NCBI RefSeq assembly: GCF_023078275.1
Contig: NC_062984.1
Coordinates: 22,285,847-22,349,846, forward strand
Direction: 5' to 3'
Length of the DNA: 64,000 nucleotides
Source of the DNA: Leguminivora glycinivorella
Lineage: Eukaryota; Arthropoda; Insecta; Lepidoptera; Tortricidae
Shown here: piece by piece, positions 54,324 to 64,000 of the stretch
Position numbering within the stretch: position 1 is the stretch's first letter
Layout: the number at the start of each line of letters is the position of its first letter
Notes under the pieces: model-generated
The model's input: only the letters and a program-made list of their open reading frames with translations
The model's database searches: none
What the model was told of the DNA's origin: nothing
Position numbers and translations under genes: made by a program

Positions 54324-54721
54324 GTAAGGATAAACTCATTTACTTCATAATGATATGACTCAGTGACCAATTACTACGGTTAGTCACACCAACCACCAAT
54401 CAGCACCATTGAACTACTAATATAATCAAATTTATCTTACATTCGATGTACCGGCACCACACAATAAAACCACTGCAACAATCATCTGCTAAGATGTCAT
54501 GGCCAATGAAACTTACATTCATAACACTGCCAAACATTCTATAATATCTTTCAGAACATCGCACAGTTCTGAATAAACTTCACCATACCATTAAATGAAT
54601 AATCAAGACTTGTTATGGCAACTAATTTACTTCTTTGCATTACTATACTCTGGCTGAGTTAAATAGATGAATGTTGTGCAACTGATAAAGTTACAGTAAT
54701 AACATATTAACCTCTTGTATG
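54324..54721 (+). other. Hrs intron 3, left part
   Basis: AT-rich intron sequence with no recognised element up to the SINE at 54722. Confidence 0.6.
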
Positions 54722-54835
54722 CCGAGATTCCCGGTAAGGGCATTTATTTGTGTGATGAGCACAGATATTTGTTCCTGAGTCATGGATGTTTATATGTATA
54801 AGTATTTATCTATTTAAATAAATAAATAATAATAA
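54722..54835 (+). repeat. SINE family B fragment in Hrs intron 3
   Basis: GATTCCCGGTAAGGGCATTT, TGTGTGATGAGCACAGATAT and TTCCTGAGTCATGGATGTTT, followed by an AATAATAATAATA tail; the tRNA-like head is missing. Confidence 0.8.
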
Positions 54836-55106
54836 TAATAATTTTTTTTTATATGGTTTCCTTGTATGCGGATCTGAGTTCCGGCATACGAGAAGTTAAC
54901 ACATCCACTACCAGACGAAAAGTGACACACTATGTCAGAAACCGGACATTATCTATATCTATAACTGGCTGCTTGTATCGGCATCTAAGAAAATTTCATA
55001 AGCCTACCTGGCGGGTTCTTGGTTGTGACAGTGTTAATATTTTGTGCTTGGTGATTACAATAGCCATTACTTACATTAACTTTTCTTCTCATATTGGGCA
55101 TTTTCA

Positions 55107-56290
55107 GAATTTAGGTCCCCCCAATTAGCGTAGATGTAGTGTAGGGACGCCCGGCCGGAAGCAGGCGGGCTGTCGATCACTTGTTGTGTTCATTCAGCCC
55201 AATTCCCTGGAGTTGGAAATTAGCGTAAGTCGTTAACAATATCTCTGCTGTCAATTTTGTGACGATAAATTAAGCATGAAAAGGTGAGCGTCAGGACCCC
55301 AGGACCACTACAGATATTTGATGTTTAGTACATACTAAAATTTAGTACCTATTTGATACTATTTGGTACCTGAGTACATATATTTGGTACCTCCACTGAT
55401 ATCGAAAAATCGAGCAAATAAAGTGGCCAGACATTCTGACGTCAGGATGTCTGGACCATTTTTGGTTTACATAGTTCTAGACAACACTACTAATTGATAT
55501 CTTAGTCAATATTTACTACCTATTTGGTACCTGTCAAATTCCTTCAAATTTGCAAATTTGCAATAATTTCCTGTTTCAAATTTTTTTGGCGTACCAGAAA
55601 AAGTTATGACGGAATTTAAAGTTGTGAGCCCGGCCGTGCCGTTGAAGTATGTAGCGCCAGTCAAAAGAATAGAGGCGAATCCGCCGCGCGTCAACTTAAA
55701 AAGGAATTTATTTTTAGGCACTCGCACATCATCTCTACTGACTAGTGGCATTAATATAGTCGAAATATAAAAGTAATTAGTGTAATTACACTAGTTTTCA
55801 ACTTTAAATTCCATCATAACTTTTTTTCTGGTACGCCAAAAAATTTGAAAAAAATATATTGACAGGTACCAAATAGGTAGTAAATATTGACTAAGATATC
55901 AATTAGTAGTGTTGTCTAGAACTATGTAAACCAAAAAATGGTCCAGACATCCTGACGTCAGAATGTCTGGCCACTTTATTCGCTCGATTTTTCGATATCA
56001 GTGGAGGTACCAAATATATGTACTCAGGTACCAAATAGTATCAAATAGGTACTAAATTTTAGTATGTACTAAACATCAAATATCTGTAGTGGTCCAGGGG
56101 TCCTGACGCTCACGAAATTACAATAAAGATATTGTTTTTCTGTTAATTGCATAAACTTTAAGTGATAATCTACATTCAGAATGTGAAAAAAGTAAATTTT
56201 TTGACAGATTTTATGCTTAATTTGTCATTACAAAACTAACAGCGAATTAATTTTTGTTAACAACTTACGCTAATTGGGGGCCCCAAATTC
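55107..56290. repeat. 1.2-kb foldback element in Hrs intron 3
   Basis: The left outer end GGTCCCCCCAATTAGCGTA pairs with TACGCTAATTGGGGGCCCC. The inner arms (about 55287..55622 and 55797..56115) are nearly perfect complements, for example GAGCGTCAGGACCCCAGGAC with GTCCAGGGGTCCTGACGCTC. The central loop is about 170 bp. An asymmetric segment of about 100 bp (55135-55215) interrupts the left arm. No transposase frame is visible, so the class is unknown. Confidence 0.88.
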
Positions 56291-56360
56291 CAAAAGCCCC
56301 TATTACATGATATTGGTATAATATGTATTTTAATTAACATTTTTATTACCATTACCACAG

Positions 56361-56521
56361 GCTCGGGCATCCATGATGAAGTGGCTTCAAAGGCATTCTG
56401 TGAAATGCTGCGAGACCTAGTAAAGACTACTCAACATGAGAACCTCCGTACCAAAATTTTGGAACTGATACAAGCGTGGGGATTTGCTTTCCGGAACAAT
56501 CCAAAATATAGAGCAGTACAG
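56361..56521 (+). CDS. Hrs: Hrs exon 4
   Basis: Follows a TTACCACAG acceptor and ends at a CAG|GTACGT donor (56521/56522). It completes the Gly codon and encodes GSGIHDEVASKAFCEMLRDL..., then KILELIQAWGFAFRNNPKYR and AVQ, helices 5-7 of VHS including the L-I-Q-A-W-x-x-A-F-R-N motif typical of Hrs. The unspliced frame that continues past 56521 is intron. Intron 4 runs 56522..63905 (7384 bp) and is rich in repeats. Confidence 0.95.
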
Positions 56522-56582
56522 GTACGTATGTTACTCATTATTTCACCACATTTTTTAATAATAATAATCATCTTACTCATTT

Positions 56583-56790
56583 TTTAACCCCTGATGCAAA
56601 AACGACAGGGTGTTATAAGCTTGACGTGTCTGTCTGTCTGTGGCATTGTAGCTCCCAAACGGATGAACCGATTTAGATTTAGTTTTTTTTTTTGTTTGAA
56701 AGCTAAATTAGTCGGAAGTGTTCTTAGCCATGTTTCACGAAAATCAGTCCACTATATCAGAGTTTTCAAAATTTTAATTTTGAGGTTAGG
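56583..56790 (+). repeat. Repeat family I in Hrs intron 4
   Basis: ACGACAGGGTGTTATAAGCT, GTAGCTCCCAAACGGATGAA and TTCTTAGCCATGTTTCACGA, as at 62184..62395. Confidence 0.78.
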
Positions 56791-57097
56791 TTATTCAGTC
56801 TAATTGTTATAATTTGGTGTCAAAAATACATTTTGGACCAATGTTGACCAAGTTCCAAACAGGTTGAGTCCTTGATAGTAGATTATTTTTACAATATTAC
56901 AGGGCTAATTATAATTTGATAGATGATAAAATTGATGTGTCATACATGCTTTAGTAACTACTTCACTGTAGTCACACTAATTGCCTATCGTTATTTACAT
57001 ATTTACACTTTTATCTTCTTATTTTATCTTAATTAGAGTCACTTGAATGTACAAGTATTTTTATCAACAGCAAACTTGCAACAAGAAATTCCTTTTA
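56791..57097. other. Hrs intron 4 sequence
   Basis: AT-rich, nothing recognised. Confidence 0.5.
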
Positions 57098-57290
57098 TTT
57101 TAAAACTAGCTTTTGCCCGCGGCTCGCTTCGTTAGAAAGAGACAAAAAGTAGCCTATATCACTCTCCATCCCTTCAACTATCTCCACCTAAAAAATCACG
57201 TCGATTCGTCGCTCCGTTTTGCCGTGAAAGACGGACAAACAAACAGACACACACACACACACACTTTCCCATTTATAATATTAGTACAGT
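57098..57290 (+). repeat. Repeat family E in Hrs intron 4
   Basis: CTAGCTTTTGCCCGCGGCTC through AGCCTATATCACTCTCCATC to a CAGACACACACACACACACA run and TTTATAATATTAGTA. Confidence 0.8.
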
Positions 57291-57292
57291 AA

Positions 57293-57415
57293 TTTCACCA
57301 CCCCCTTTCTTCCCGTGGGTGTCGTAGAAATCGACTAGGATATGGATTAAATCATGGCGTAGGTAAGAAGCTGGCAACGTGTCACTGCAATGTCACAATT
57401 TTTGTTCTTGGTCTA
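57293..57415 (+). repeat. Repeat family A, 5' part
   Basis: TTTCACCACCCCCTTTCTTC, CCGTGGGTGTCGTAGAAATC and CGTGTCACTGCAATGTCACA. Confidence 0.75.
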
Positions 57416-57470
57416 CAGCTTAGCAAAAAAGAGTAGGTATGATAGAAATGGAACTATTTAACTATTTTTA

Positions 57471-59705
57471 GGGTTCCGTACCTCAAAAAGGAAAAAACGG
57501 AACCCTTATAGGATCACTCGTGTGTCTGTCTGTCCGTTGTCACAACCAATTTTCTCCGAAACTATCGAACCGATTAACTTGAAATTTGGCACACATATGT
57601 AAACCTGTGACCCAAAGTCAGACATGTAATTTAAATCAAGAAAATTCAATTATGGGGGCCACTTTTGGGGGGTAAAAGTGAAAATTAAAAAATCAAAGTT
57701 TCTAGAACTATATTGTGTTACATATCAAATGAAAGAGCTTTTTATAAGTATTTCAAAAATTATTAGTAAAGTAATTTTCAAGTATTTTAAGAAAATAGGC
57801 AACAAATTACCACCCCCCTCCCCCTTATCTCCGAAACTACTAAGCGTAAAATTTTAAAAAATACACGAGATAGTTTTCAATCTATAGATTACAGGAAAAC
57901 ATATTAGAAATCTACAGTAAATCGTAAGTCGGACTTAAAAGAAAAAAAAACTCAAATTACGAATTTCACTCACTGCCGCTGCAAGGAGTTACCAAATCTC
58001 TTGAAATTGTGTGAGCGCGTTTGAATATTACATATAAACTCATTTCTGTTTCGTTTTGTTCAAAATATCGATTATTCGGTTTGAGGAATCCCAGTGGTTG
58101 CAGGCTACTCTTCCCATTCGGCATGGCGGGTTGGGGTGCGTCGCATGCAGGATGTGGGACTTGTAGCTTTTCTTGCATCTTCACACGCGTCTCAGGGTCT
58201 GGTTGCGCGTATTTTGTCAGTTCGTGAGATCGATATGCACATGCCTTTTGTGGGTAGCGCATTGGATGAGTGGGCTGTTCGCTATTCCAGCGGGGCCAGA
58301 CCGGACAACCTCGGAGCTCAGAGATCGTGGATGACCTTTGTGCCATCAGGCATACGAACAGTTGCTGGAGAGCGCATCGGGGGTTGAGTTGGCTCGGTTA
58401 AAGGCGGCAGTAGCGCCCGAGTCGGGGGCCTGGCTACACGCCTTGCCATCATCGCACTTGGGTACGTTGTTGGATAACGACTCCTTGAGGATTGGTGCTG
58501 CGTTAAGGCTCGGGTGTACTGTGTGTGAGCCTCATCCATGTGTCTGTGGTGTAACGGTGGAGGCAAATGGGCACCATGGGCTGAGTTGTGCGCGGTGTGC
58601 TGGTAGGTTTCCTCGACATCATGCGATTAATGATATCGTTCGCAGGGCGATGGTGTCGGCGAACCTGCCGTGCGTGTTGGAGCCCCAGGGCCTTAGTCGT
58701 ACGGATGGAAAGAGGCCTGACGGTCTCACTCTCGTTCCGTGGGCTAAAGGTCGTAGTCTGTTGTGGGATGCTACGTGTGTGAGCACGTTTGCTCCATCAC
58801 ATCTGGCACAGACTACGCGTGCGGCGGGCGGGGCGGCGGAGTACGCGGCAAGGCAAAAGCATACCAAGTACTCGAACTTGAAGCCGGTGTACGATTTTGT
58901 CCCTGTTGCGGTTGAGTCGGCTGGTCCCTGGTGCGCCGAAGCCAAGGATTTTGTGAAGGCCCTGGGTAGACGCTTGCGGGATAGGGGTTGCGATCCTAGA
59001 TCGGGTTCGTACCTGGTACAACGTATATCGTTGGCTATACAGCGCGGCAACGCGGCTGGTATTTTGGGGACGTTTGTTCCGGGTACTGACCGGGTTGGGA
59101 TATAAGGTTTTTATTAAGGGTATTGTGTTTGCCTTTTTTTTTTTTTTTTGTGTGCTTGAGTTTTGACGATGCGTGTTGCGGATAATGTATGTTATGGTAA
59201 TGTTTTATTTTGACGAAACCTTAGGTGGATGGACACTCTGTTATATGACGAAGCCTGCGCTGTGGATCTAAACGTATGTATTTTTTAATGATTTCTTTTG
59301 TTCAATCAATAATATATTATTCATAAATAAAATTTATCAATACTTTGCTTGATCCAATCGCAGAAAGTTTTCTTAGATATTTGAAACAAATATTACCCTG
59401 CATTTTACGCTGGACAACGAATGAACGAATACGAGACTCTTGTAACATTTTCAAGAATAAACAGAAATCAAAATCTAAAACCATATTCATAGATTTCGAT
59501 TAATAAGGTTTGTCATGTTGGAACTTAAACAAAAATATTTAAATACTGTATATACAAATATATATACCTTCAAATTAAGTACCCAAGACTTGAATATATT
59601 CGCAAAAATGTCTTAAGTTCCTACTAAAAAGGAGGCGCTTAAGCCCTTCTTGTAGTGTACGACACCTTGCAACGCGAGTATAACTCGCACTTGGCCGGTT
59701 TTTTT
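57471..59705 (+). repeat. Repeat family J, split by a retroelement
   Basis: The left part begins GGGTTCCGTACCTCAAAAAG with GTGTGTCTGTCTGTCCGTTG; the right end is TAACTCGCACTTGGCCGGTT at about 59680-59700. These are the two ends of one repeat related to family C. The middle (about 57960..59340) is the inserted retroelement sequence. Confidence 0.65.
58094..59105 (+). pseudogene. Retroelement ORF C-terminus with zinc and nuclease-like motifs, one frameshift
   Basis: A frame from 58094 (VAGYSSHSAWRVGVRRMQDV...) shifts by one base at about 58337-58339 and continues to the stop at 59105 as a 255-codon frame. In that second frame, Cys60/63/68/70, His79/80, Cys84/87 and His94/95 suggest a metal-binding region. 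Next comes a DGKRPDGLTLVPW...LLWDATC block (P127-D128, D144), the layout of a PD-(D/E)xK restriction-like nuclease as in R2-type elements, then a C-terminal QRISLAIQRGNAA motif. Similar proteins are widespread as uncharacterised retroelement pieces in invertebrates. The reverse transcriptase is missing upstream. The GC content is well above that of its surroundings, a sign of separate origin. Nested in repeat J in the Hrs intron. Confidence 0.7.
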
Positions 59706-60374
59706 TTTATAGCATCACTTATTTTTCTCGTACAAAAATGACTCAATAGTTGCCACATGTAAAACGGTTAACTTAGGACGGTTTTCTACTCTTTTTTGCT
59801 AGGTTGTATGTTTTTTTTATGACTTTATTGACTATTACTGCTTATGTAATGTATAAAATTTATTTGAAAAGTTGTGTGAGTCATCCTATCAAATTTTCTC
59901 GCTATTTTTACTATCGCACATAAAATTGTTTTTTGGCACGGCCTCGGTACTAGTCTATTGATTTACAAATTCCAGACAAGGTCATGTTCTAACATAGACA
60001 AAGTAAGGGTCATAAGTACATCAGTCTATCTATATCCTTTAAACCATCTTCGGACATAGGCCTCTTCATTCCTCCACGCCTATCGATCCATTGCCATCTG
60101 CATCTAGTTCTCGCCAGCCTGTTGAAATGTTTTCTCGCACAGACACAGAATATATAATAGTACCTACGAGTAGTGGCACAGAGCACAACATATAAAAATA
60201 CTATTTTCCATGTTGTATATTGTCTTCAGTTTTCGCGACTCATTGAAATATATAGACTAAACGGATTCAATCGCGTATACTGAATTTATTGTACATCCCG
60301 ACGTTTCGACGCAGCACGCTGTTAAGGGTTGAATCGAGATGTATTCTAAATTCATTCATCATTCTCCTCCTTGC
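59706..60374. other. Hrs intron 4; possible Penelope-like tail near 60290-60350
   Basis: On the minus strand GCTGCGTCGAAACGTCGGGA at about 60297-60316 echoes the CGAAACGTCGGG of the Penelope-like tail at 8955. Otherwise nothing. Confidence 0.35.
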
Positions 60375-60636
60375 GTTAAGCTAGAAACATACTACGCGGA
60401 CGTCCGTCGTCGCGCGACCGCAGACGCGGATCTGGACAATGAATATACACTTAACCGTGCAAACTATCGGTCGTGGACTTGGCCTTGAGCGCACGGGCGT
60501 CCGATCGAAAATCTGGCTCGCTGGATGTTTTGGTCAGCCGAAGCCACGTTCCGAAGACCGTGCACACTGATCGGTCGCGGTCGCGGTCACTCGACCGCGG
60601 ACGTCTGCGTGGTATGTTATGTTCTTTAGCTTTAAC
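60375..60636. mobile_element. MITE-11, GC-rich
   Basis: The ends GTTAAGCTAGAAACATACTA and GTTATGTTCTTTAGCTTTAAC-type pair, with inner CGCGGACGTCCG/CGCGGACGTCTG. The body has repeated GGTCGCGG units. About 262 bp. Confidence 0.7.
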
Positions 60637-60958
60637 CCGGCATTCGCCACGACTCATGGGAGCCGGGGGTCCGCTTTGATAAATTCTAAATTCATTCTCA
60701 CGCAATATAATTCGTTTCCATACTTTTTATTTCACTTTTTCCATTCTGCATTCTTAAACTTACAGGTTATTCCAGCTACATTATATTGATTTCCAACCTA
60801 ATCTAATTATACCTCTATTACTACTTCACACATTATTTTGCCTTAGTGACACTCGTACGTTTGCAAGTGATAAAATGACAGCGCCATTTATAGAGTAAGT
60901 TAATGTAATATAAGTAATCAGAATCACAGTAGTTATTTAACATTATACTCATTATTAA
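60637..60958. other. Hrs intron 4 sequence
   Basis: Nothing recognised. Confidence 0.45.
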
Positions 60959-61502
60959 GGGTTCCGTAGTCAACTAGGAACCCTTATAGTTTCGCCATGT
61001 CTGTCTGTCCGTCCGTCCGTCCGTCCGTCCGCGGATAATCTCAGTAACCGTAAGCACTAGAAAGCTGAAATTTGGTACCAATATGTATATCAATCACGCC
61101 AACAAAGTGCAAAAATAAAAAATGGAAAAAAATGTTTTATTAGGGTACCCCCCTACATGTAAAGTGGGGGCTGATATTTTTTTCATTCCAACCCCAACGT
61201 GTGATATATTGTTGGATAGGTATTTAAAAATGAATAAGGGTTTACTAAGATCGTTTTTTGATAATATTAATATTTTCGGAAATAATCGCTCCTAAAGGAA
61301 AAAAAAAGTGCGTCCCCCCCCCCTCTAACTTTTTGAACCATATGTTTAAAAAATATGAAAAAAATCACAAAGTAGAACTTTATAAAGACTTTCTAGGAAA
61401 ATTGTTTTGAACTTGATAGGTTCAGTAGTTTTTGAGAAAAATACGGAAAACTACGGAACCCTACACTGAAGCGTGGCCCGACACGCTCTTGGCCAGTTTT
61501 TT
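60959..61502 (+). repeat. Repeat family C, full length
   Basis: GGGTTCCGTAGTCAACTAGG to CGACACGCTCTTGGCCAGTT; the CCGT tract has about six units against about fourteen at 4917. Confidence 0.85.
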
Positions 61503-61503
61503 A

Positions 61504-61616
61504 CGGGCAACACAATTGACAGCAATTCACATTGCCGCTTTTGCTCCCATAGTTAGTTGGAAAGCGTATTGAACAAATGCGGCAATGGTGTGGATTGTTG
61601 GCAATTGCGTTGCCCG
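61504..61616. mobile_element. Small MITE
   Basis: CGGGCAACACAATTGACAGC and GGCAATTGCGTTGCCCG ends, with inner CACATTGCCGC/GCGGCAATGGTG, are inverted. Confidence 0.72.
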
Positions 61617-61841
61617 CAATAAGGTAACTGCAAGTAAATAGTAATAAATTCTAGTAATAGGCCCTTGTGCAAATCTGTCTGCAATGCAACTGACTATACT
61701 AAGGTCTAAGCTATTGTGAGGCGATGAGGTCACGACCCGTTTGCGTTGTTCATTGATATCCGTGTAAATTGAAAATACTCGAATTTATTGATTGACGATA
61801 TTTGATACGCTTATAGACGGTTGGTTGACCGTCTTGGCACC

Positions 61842-62180
61842 AAAAGTGGCGCGAAATTCATATTTTCTATGGGAATTTAAAACTTCGCCCCTACATTTTG
61901 AATTAATTTAAATCAATTTTTAAGTGTTATGGCTCGTCAATGATTCCGTCAACGTCAAGGTTTAAGAAGGCATCGGGCAGTTTTAGGCCTATTTAGACGG
62001 TGTACGAGAACTCGCATACGAGTTTTGTTACATTGCGGTATTTGATGGCTGTGCAAGTTTGTATGTAACCATCAACAGCCTGCAATGTAACTAAAATCGC
62101 ATGCGAGTTCGCCACGCCGTCTAAATCAGGCCTAATGAAGACAATTGGCCGGTAAGCCCTACATTTTTCAAATTTGCCGC
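61842..62180 (+). repeat. Repeat family D with a nested MITE
   Basis: CACCAAAAGTGGCGCGAAAT, TTCTATGGGAATTTAAAACT, GGCTCGTCAATGATTCCG and, after the insert, TGAAGACAATTGGCCGG and AGCCCTACATTTTTCAAAT. Confidence 0.78.
61984..62134. mobile_element. MITE-12 nested in family D
   Basis: TAGGCCTATTTAGACGGTG and the closing ACGCCGTCTAAATCAGGCCTA-type end are inverted, with inner GAACTCGCATACGAG/ATCGCATGCGAGTTC. About 151 bp. Confidence 0.75.
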
Positions 62181-62183
62181 CTT

Positions 62184-62395
62184 TTTTAACCCCGACGCAC
62201 AAACGAGGGGGTGTTATAAGTTTGACCTGTTCGTCTGATTGTGTGTGTCTGTCTGTGGCATCGTAGCTCCCAAACGGATGAACCTATTTAGATTTAGTTT
62301 TTTTAAAGTTGAGTTCGTCGGGGAGTGTTCTTAGCCATGTTTCATGAAAATAGGTCCACAATGTCGGGGTTTTTTTTTTCAAAATTTTAATTTTG
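62184..62395 (+). repeat. Repeat family I
   Basis: AACCCCGACGCACAAACGAG, GTAGCTCCCAAACGGATGAA and TTCTTAGCCATGTTTCATGA. Confidence 0.78.
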
Positions 62396-62859
62396 TGGTT
62401 AAATTAGTTTATGTTTACTAAACAACAGCATTGGATATCTCCAGCCACTTATTTCAATTTTCAACGTCATTACTCAGATTGCGTTATCAAACCTGCTGAC
62501 TGTGACTCATACCTAAACAAAGCGAAGCGTCATGAAAACTGTCTATTCGATACAATGTCCTTAAACTGTGCAGTGACTCGTTAAAAACAGTTTTTATCCT
62601 GTCGGTGTCTTTAGTTTAGTGAATATTTTAAGTTAGTGAAGAGGATAATATCTTCAAATGGTATGTTATCATTCTAATTCTATTTATTATTACGTCGAAG
62701 CCTTCCTTTACTTATTGTATATGAATTGCAACTGTGTAACGTAACCTATTTAGTTACGTACCTTATAACGGTATAATAAGTAGAATGTTATGCAACTAGG
62801 GAACAAATTAAATCAGATATAATATACACTAGAGAAATTTCGTCAGGTACCACGGCGGG

Positions 62860-62960
62860 TGGGTGGTCTAGTGGTAAGGACGTTAGCTGCGTAAGCCGAA
62901 GAATTCGGGTTCGATTCCTGGTTCGGCCACTAGTGGGCCTTGTGTTTTTTTCTTTCGTGT
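62860..62960 (+). repeat. tRNA-derived SINE-like sequence
   Basis: GTGGTCTAGTGGTAAGGACG (A-box-like) and CGGGTTCGATTCCTGGTTCG (B box) sit about 45 bases apart as in a tRNA. The anticodon and acceptor stems do not form properly, and a CTTGTGTTTTTTTCTTT terminator-like run follows. More likely a SINE head than a working tRNA gene. Confidence 0.5.
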
Positions 62961-63635
62961 ATGATAATATCTATTTTAGTTTATAAGTAGAATTCTATTA
63001 GAATGTTTGTTGGAACTTCAGATAATATCGTACGTTCTTACCTATGTTACAAAGGACCCTTCAGTATAGAAAGCCACGTTTCTGCTTCGCGCTGGTTTTA
63101 GGAACACTGATATAATAGTACCAATACAGAAGGCCTACTGCTTTGATGTTCACAAAATGCCGCCTTTCATAATAAAATTCTTACCTATATTAACAAACTG
63201 ACCGCACGTGAGCAGCCGACATTGGAGTTGTATTGCGCCGCGCGATGGTCGTCACTATTCTACCGGCCGCGAACGCGCGGCCGCCGGCATGTACTTGTAG
63301 CTCGGCGAAAGAATCGCGGAGTGAGCCGCCCTTAAATCTATTTTGGACTTCTCTTTTATGTTACTAAAGGTTCTAAATTCAAAAACAATGAGGATGCACA
63401 CTCAAAGTTTATGACAGATGGCGCTACCTTATTAGTCCATTGCACAGATAAATAATTTCATATATGAATGACAGTGACATGCCTAGGCACTTGCACAGGC
63501 GTGCCACCTGGCGGGATAAAAATGTCAGTGTGCCTCCTCATTGCTCCTATTAGCCCATGTTAGTTAGAACCAAAGACATATTTTATATAACTCCGTATAG
63601 ACAGATAAAGTCAGAAAAAAACTTACCTCAGTACC
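62961..63635. other. Hrs intron 4; GC-rich patch at about 63200-63330
   Basis: The patch (GGCCGCGAACGCGCGGCCGC) is CpG-rich and stands out from the AT-rich intron. It could be a regulatory element or a worn repeat. AGATGGCGCTA motifs near 63416 are typical repeat debris. Confidence 0.35.
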
Positions 63636-63835
63636 ATACAGAAAAAGGTACGGTGGCCCATATGGCATTACACCTTTGGGGTACGCCTAGCTAGATGGCG
63701 CTAATATTAATATTTGACATTTTAACACATATCAAGCTAAGAACATGGGCCAAATTGTCAAAACTGAGGTTCAAAAGTTTTAAGCCTGTGTCAAGAGATG
63801 GGTAGTCTATGCACCTTCCTGTGATTACATTTTTA
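63636..63835 (-). repeat. Repeat family G, inverse of 24479..24660
   Basis: GGTACGGTGGCCCATATGGC, CTAGATGGCGCTAATATTAA and AACATGGGCCAAATTGTCAA. It ends about 70 bp before Hrs exon 5. Confidence 0.78.
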
Positions 63836-63905
63836 CTTCGACAGTAACTCTCTATAATACCTCGATCCTCTTAAGTTAGAACTAATAAAGGATGTTTGTC
63901 AACAG

Positions 63906-64000
63906 GACACGGTGAATATTCTCAAAGCCGAAGGATACAAGTTTCCACCGCTGAAAGAGTCTGACGCCATGTTCTCCACGGACACAGCCCCGGAGTGGGC
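63906..64000 (+). CDS. Hrs: Hrs exon 5 (partial, runs off the window)
   Basis: Follows a TTGTCAACAG acceptor. It is in frame with exon 4 and encodes DTVNILKAEGYKFPPLKESD then AMFSTDTAPEW, 31 codons plus two bases. The segment F-P-x-x-K-E-S-D-A-M-F-x-x-x-x-A-P-x-W is the conserved link from the VHS domain to the FYVE zinc finger in Hrs, so the FYVE, UIM, coiled-coil and clathrin-binding parts must lie right of the window. With exons 1-4 this gives 159 residues. Confidence 0.94.

Noticed and set aside
56381..56587. Separate ORF MASKAFCEM... running past 56521
   Set aside because: It is Hrs exon 4 plus intron read-through beyond the GTACGT donor.
58619..59050. 143-codon minus-strand ORF in the GC-rich retroelement
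   Set aside because: It is antisense to the retroelement frame; open only because of GC-rich codon composition.
62860..62940. Functional tRNA gene
   Set aside because: A- and B-box-like motifs are present, but I could not form proper acceptor and anticodon stems; a SINE head is likelier.

Overview
The window is AT-rich, intron-rich animal DNA packed with short interspersed repeats. The spliced gene structures, the LINE, Penelope-like, tRNA-SINE and MITE content, and repeat types I associate with moths and butterflies all point to a lepidopteran nuclear genome. Most of the 64 kb is intron or intergenic transposon sequence. Only four cellular genes are well supported, and all were found by joining splice sites and reading frames by eye.

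Left end (1-16.6 kb, minus strand): the 5' part of an inward-rectifier potassium channel gene (Irk/Kir family). The exon at 1..430 carries the first membrane helix, the pore helix and a T-I-G-Y-G filter, and runs off the window. Two separate upstream coding exons (894..1069 and 16282..16562) both end in the phase that the pore exon needs. This suggests two promoters and two alternative N-termini. The 15 kb between them is full of elements: a Penelope-like remnant joined to an RNase H LINE, hAT MITEs with 8-bp target duplications, a MITE with CAGG duplications, and paired MITEs.

Middle (16.7-48.4 kb): no secure cellular gene. It holds a long 5'-truncated LINE reverse-transcriptase ORF (21840..23528, minus), SINEs, several copies of repeat families that recur across the window, a 121-bp tandem array with a strict two-unit (242-bp) alternation inside a LINE tail (42.7-43.6 kb), a foldback element built from a mariner-type end (46582..47392) and a TTAA-flanked element with a possible zinc-finger peptide (47527..48170). 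A small one-helix membrane ORF at 24262..24462 is only a candidate.

Right end (48.4-64 kb): a two-exon secreted TIL-domain protease-inhibitor gene (minus, 48427..50771) with a LINE and a SINE in its intron; a 76-residue coiled-coil ORF (minus, 53011..53241); and, divergently across a gap of about 510 bp, the 5' part of Hrs (plus, five exons from 53752 to beyond 64000), which encodes the VHS domain of the ESCRT-0 subunit. Intron 3 of Hrs contains a 1.2-kb near-palindrome, and its 7.4-kb intron 4 contains nested repeats, including an ORF with a restriction-endonuclease-like C-terminal domain of a non-LTR-type element.

The genes do not form a pathway: an ion channel, a secreted inhibitor, an unknown coiled-coil protein and an endosomal sorting protein. 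I found no CRISPR array, operon, viral gene or phage-like system. The novelty here lies in transposon architecture and alternative-promoter structure. Family assignments come from recognising conserved motifs by eye; no database search was run.
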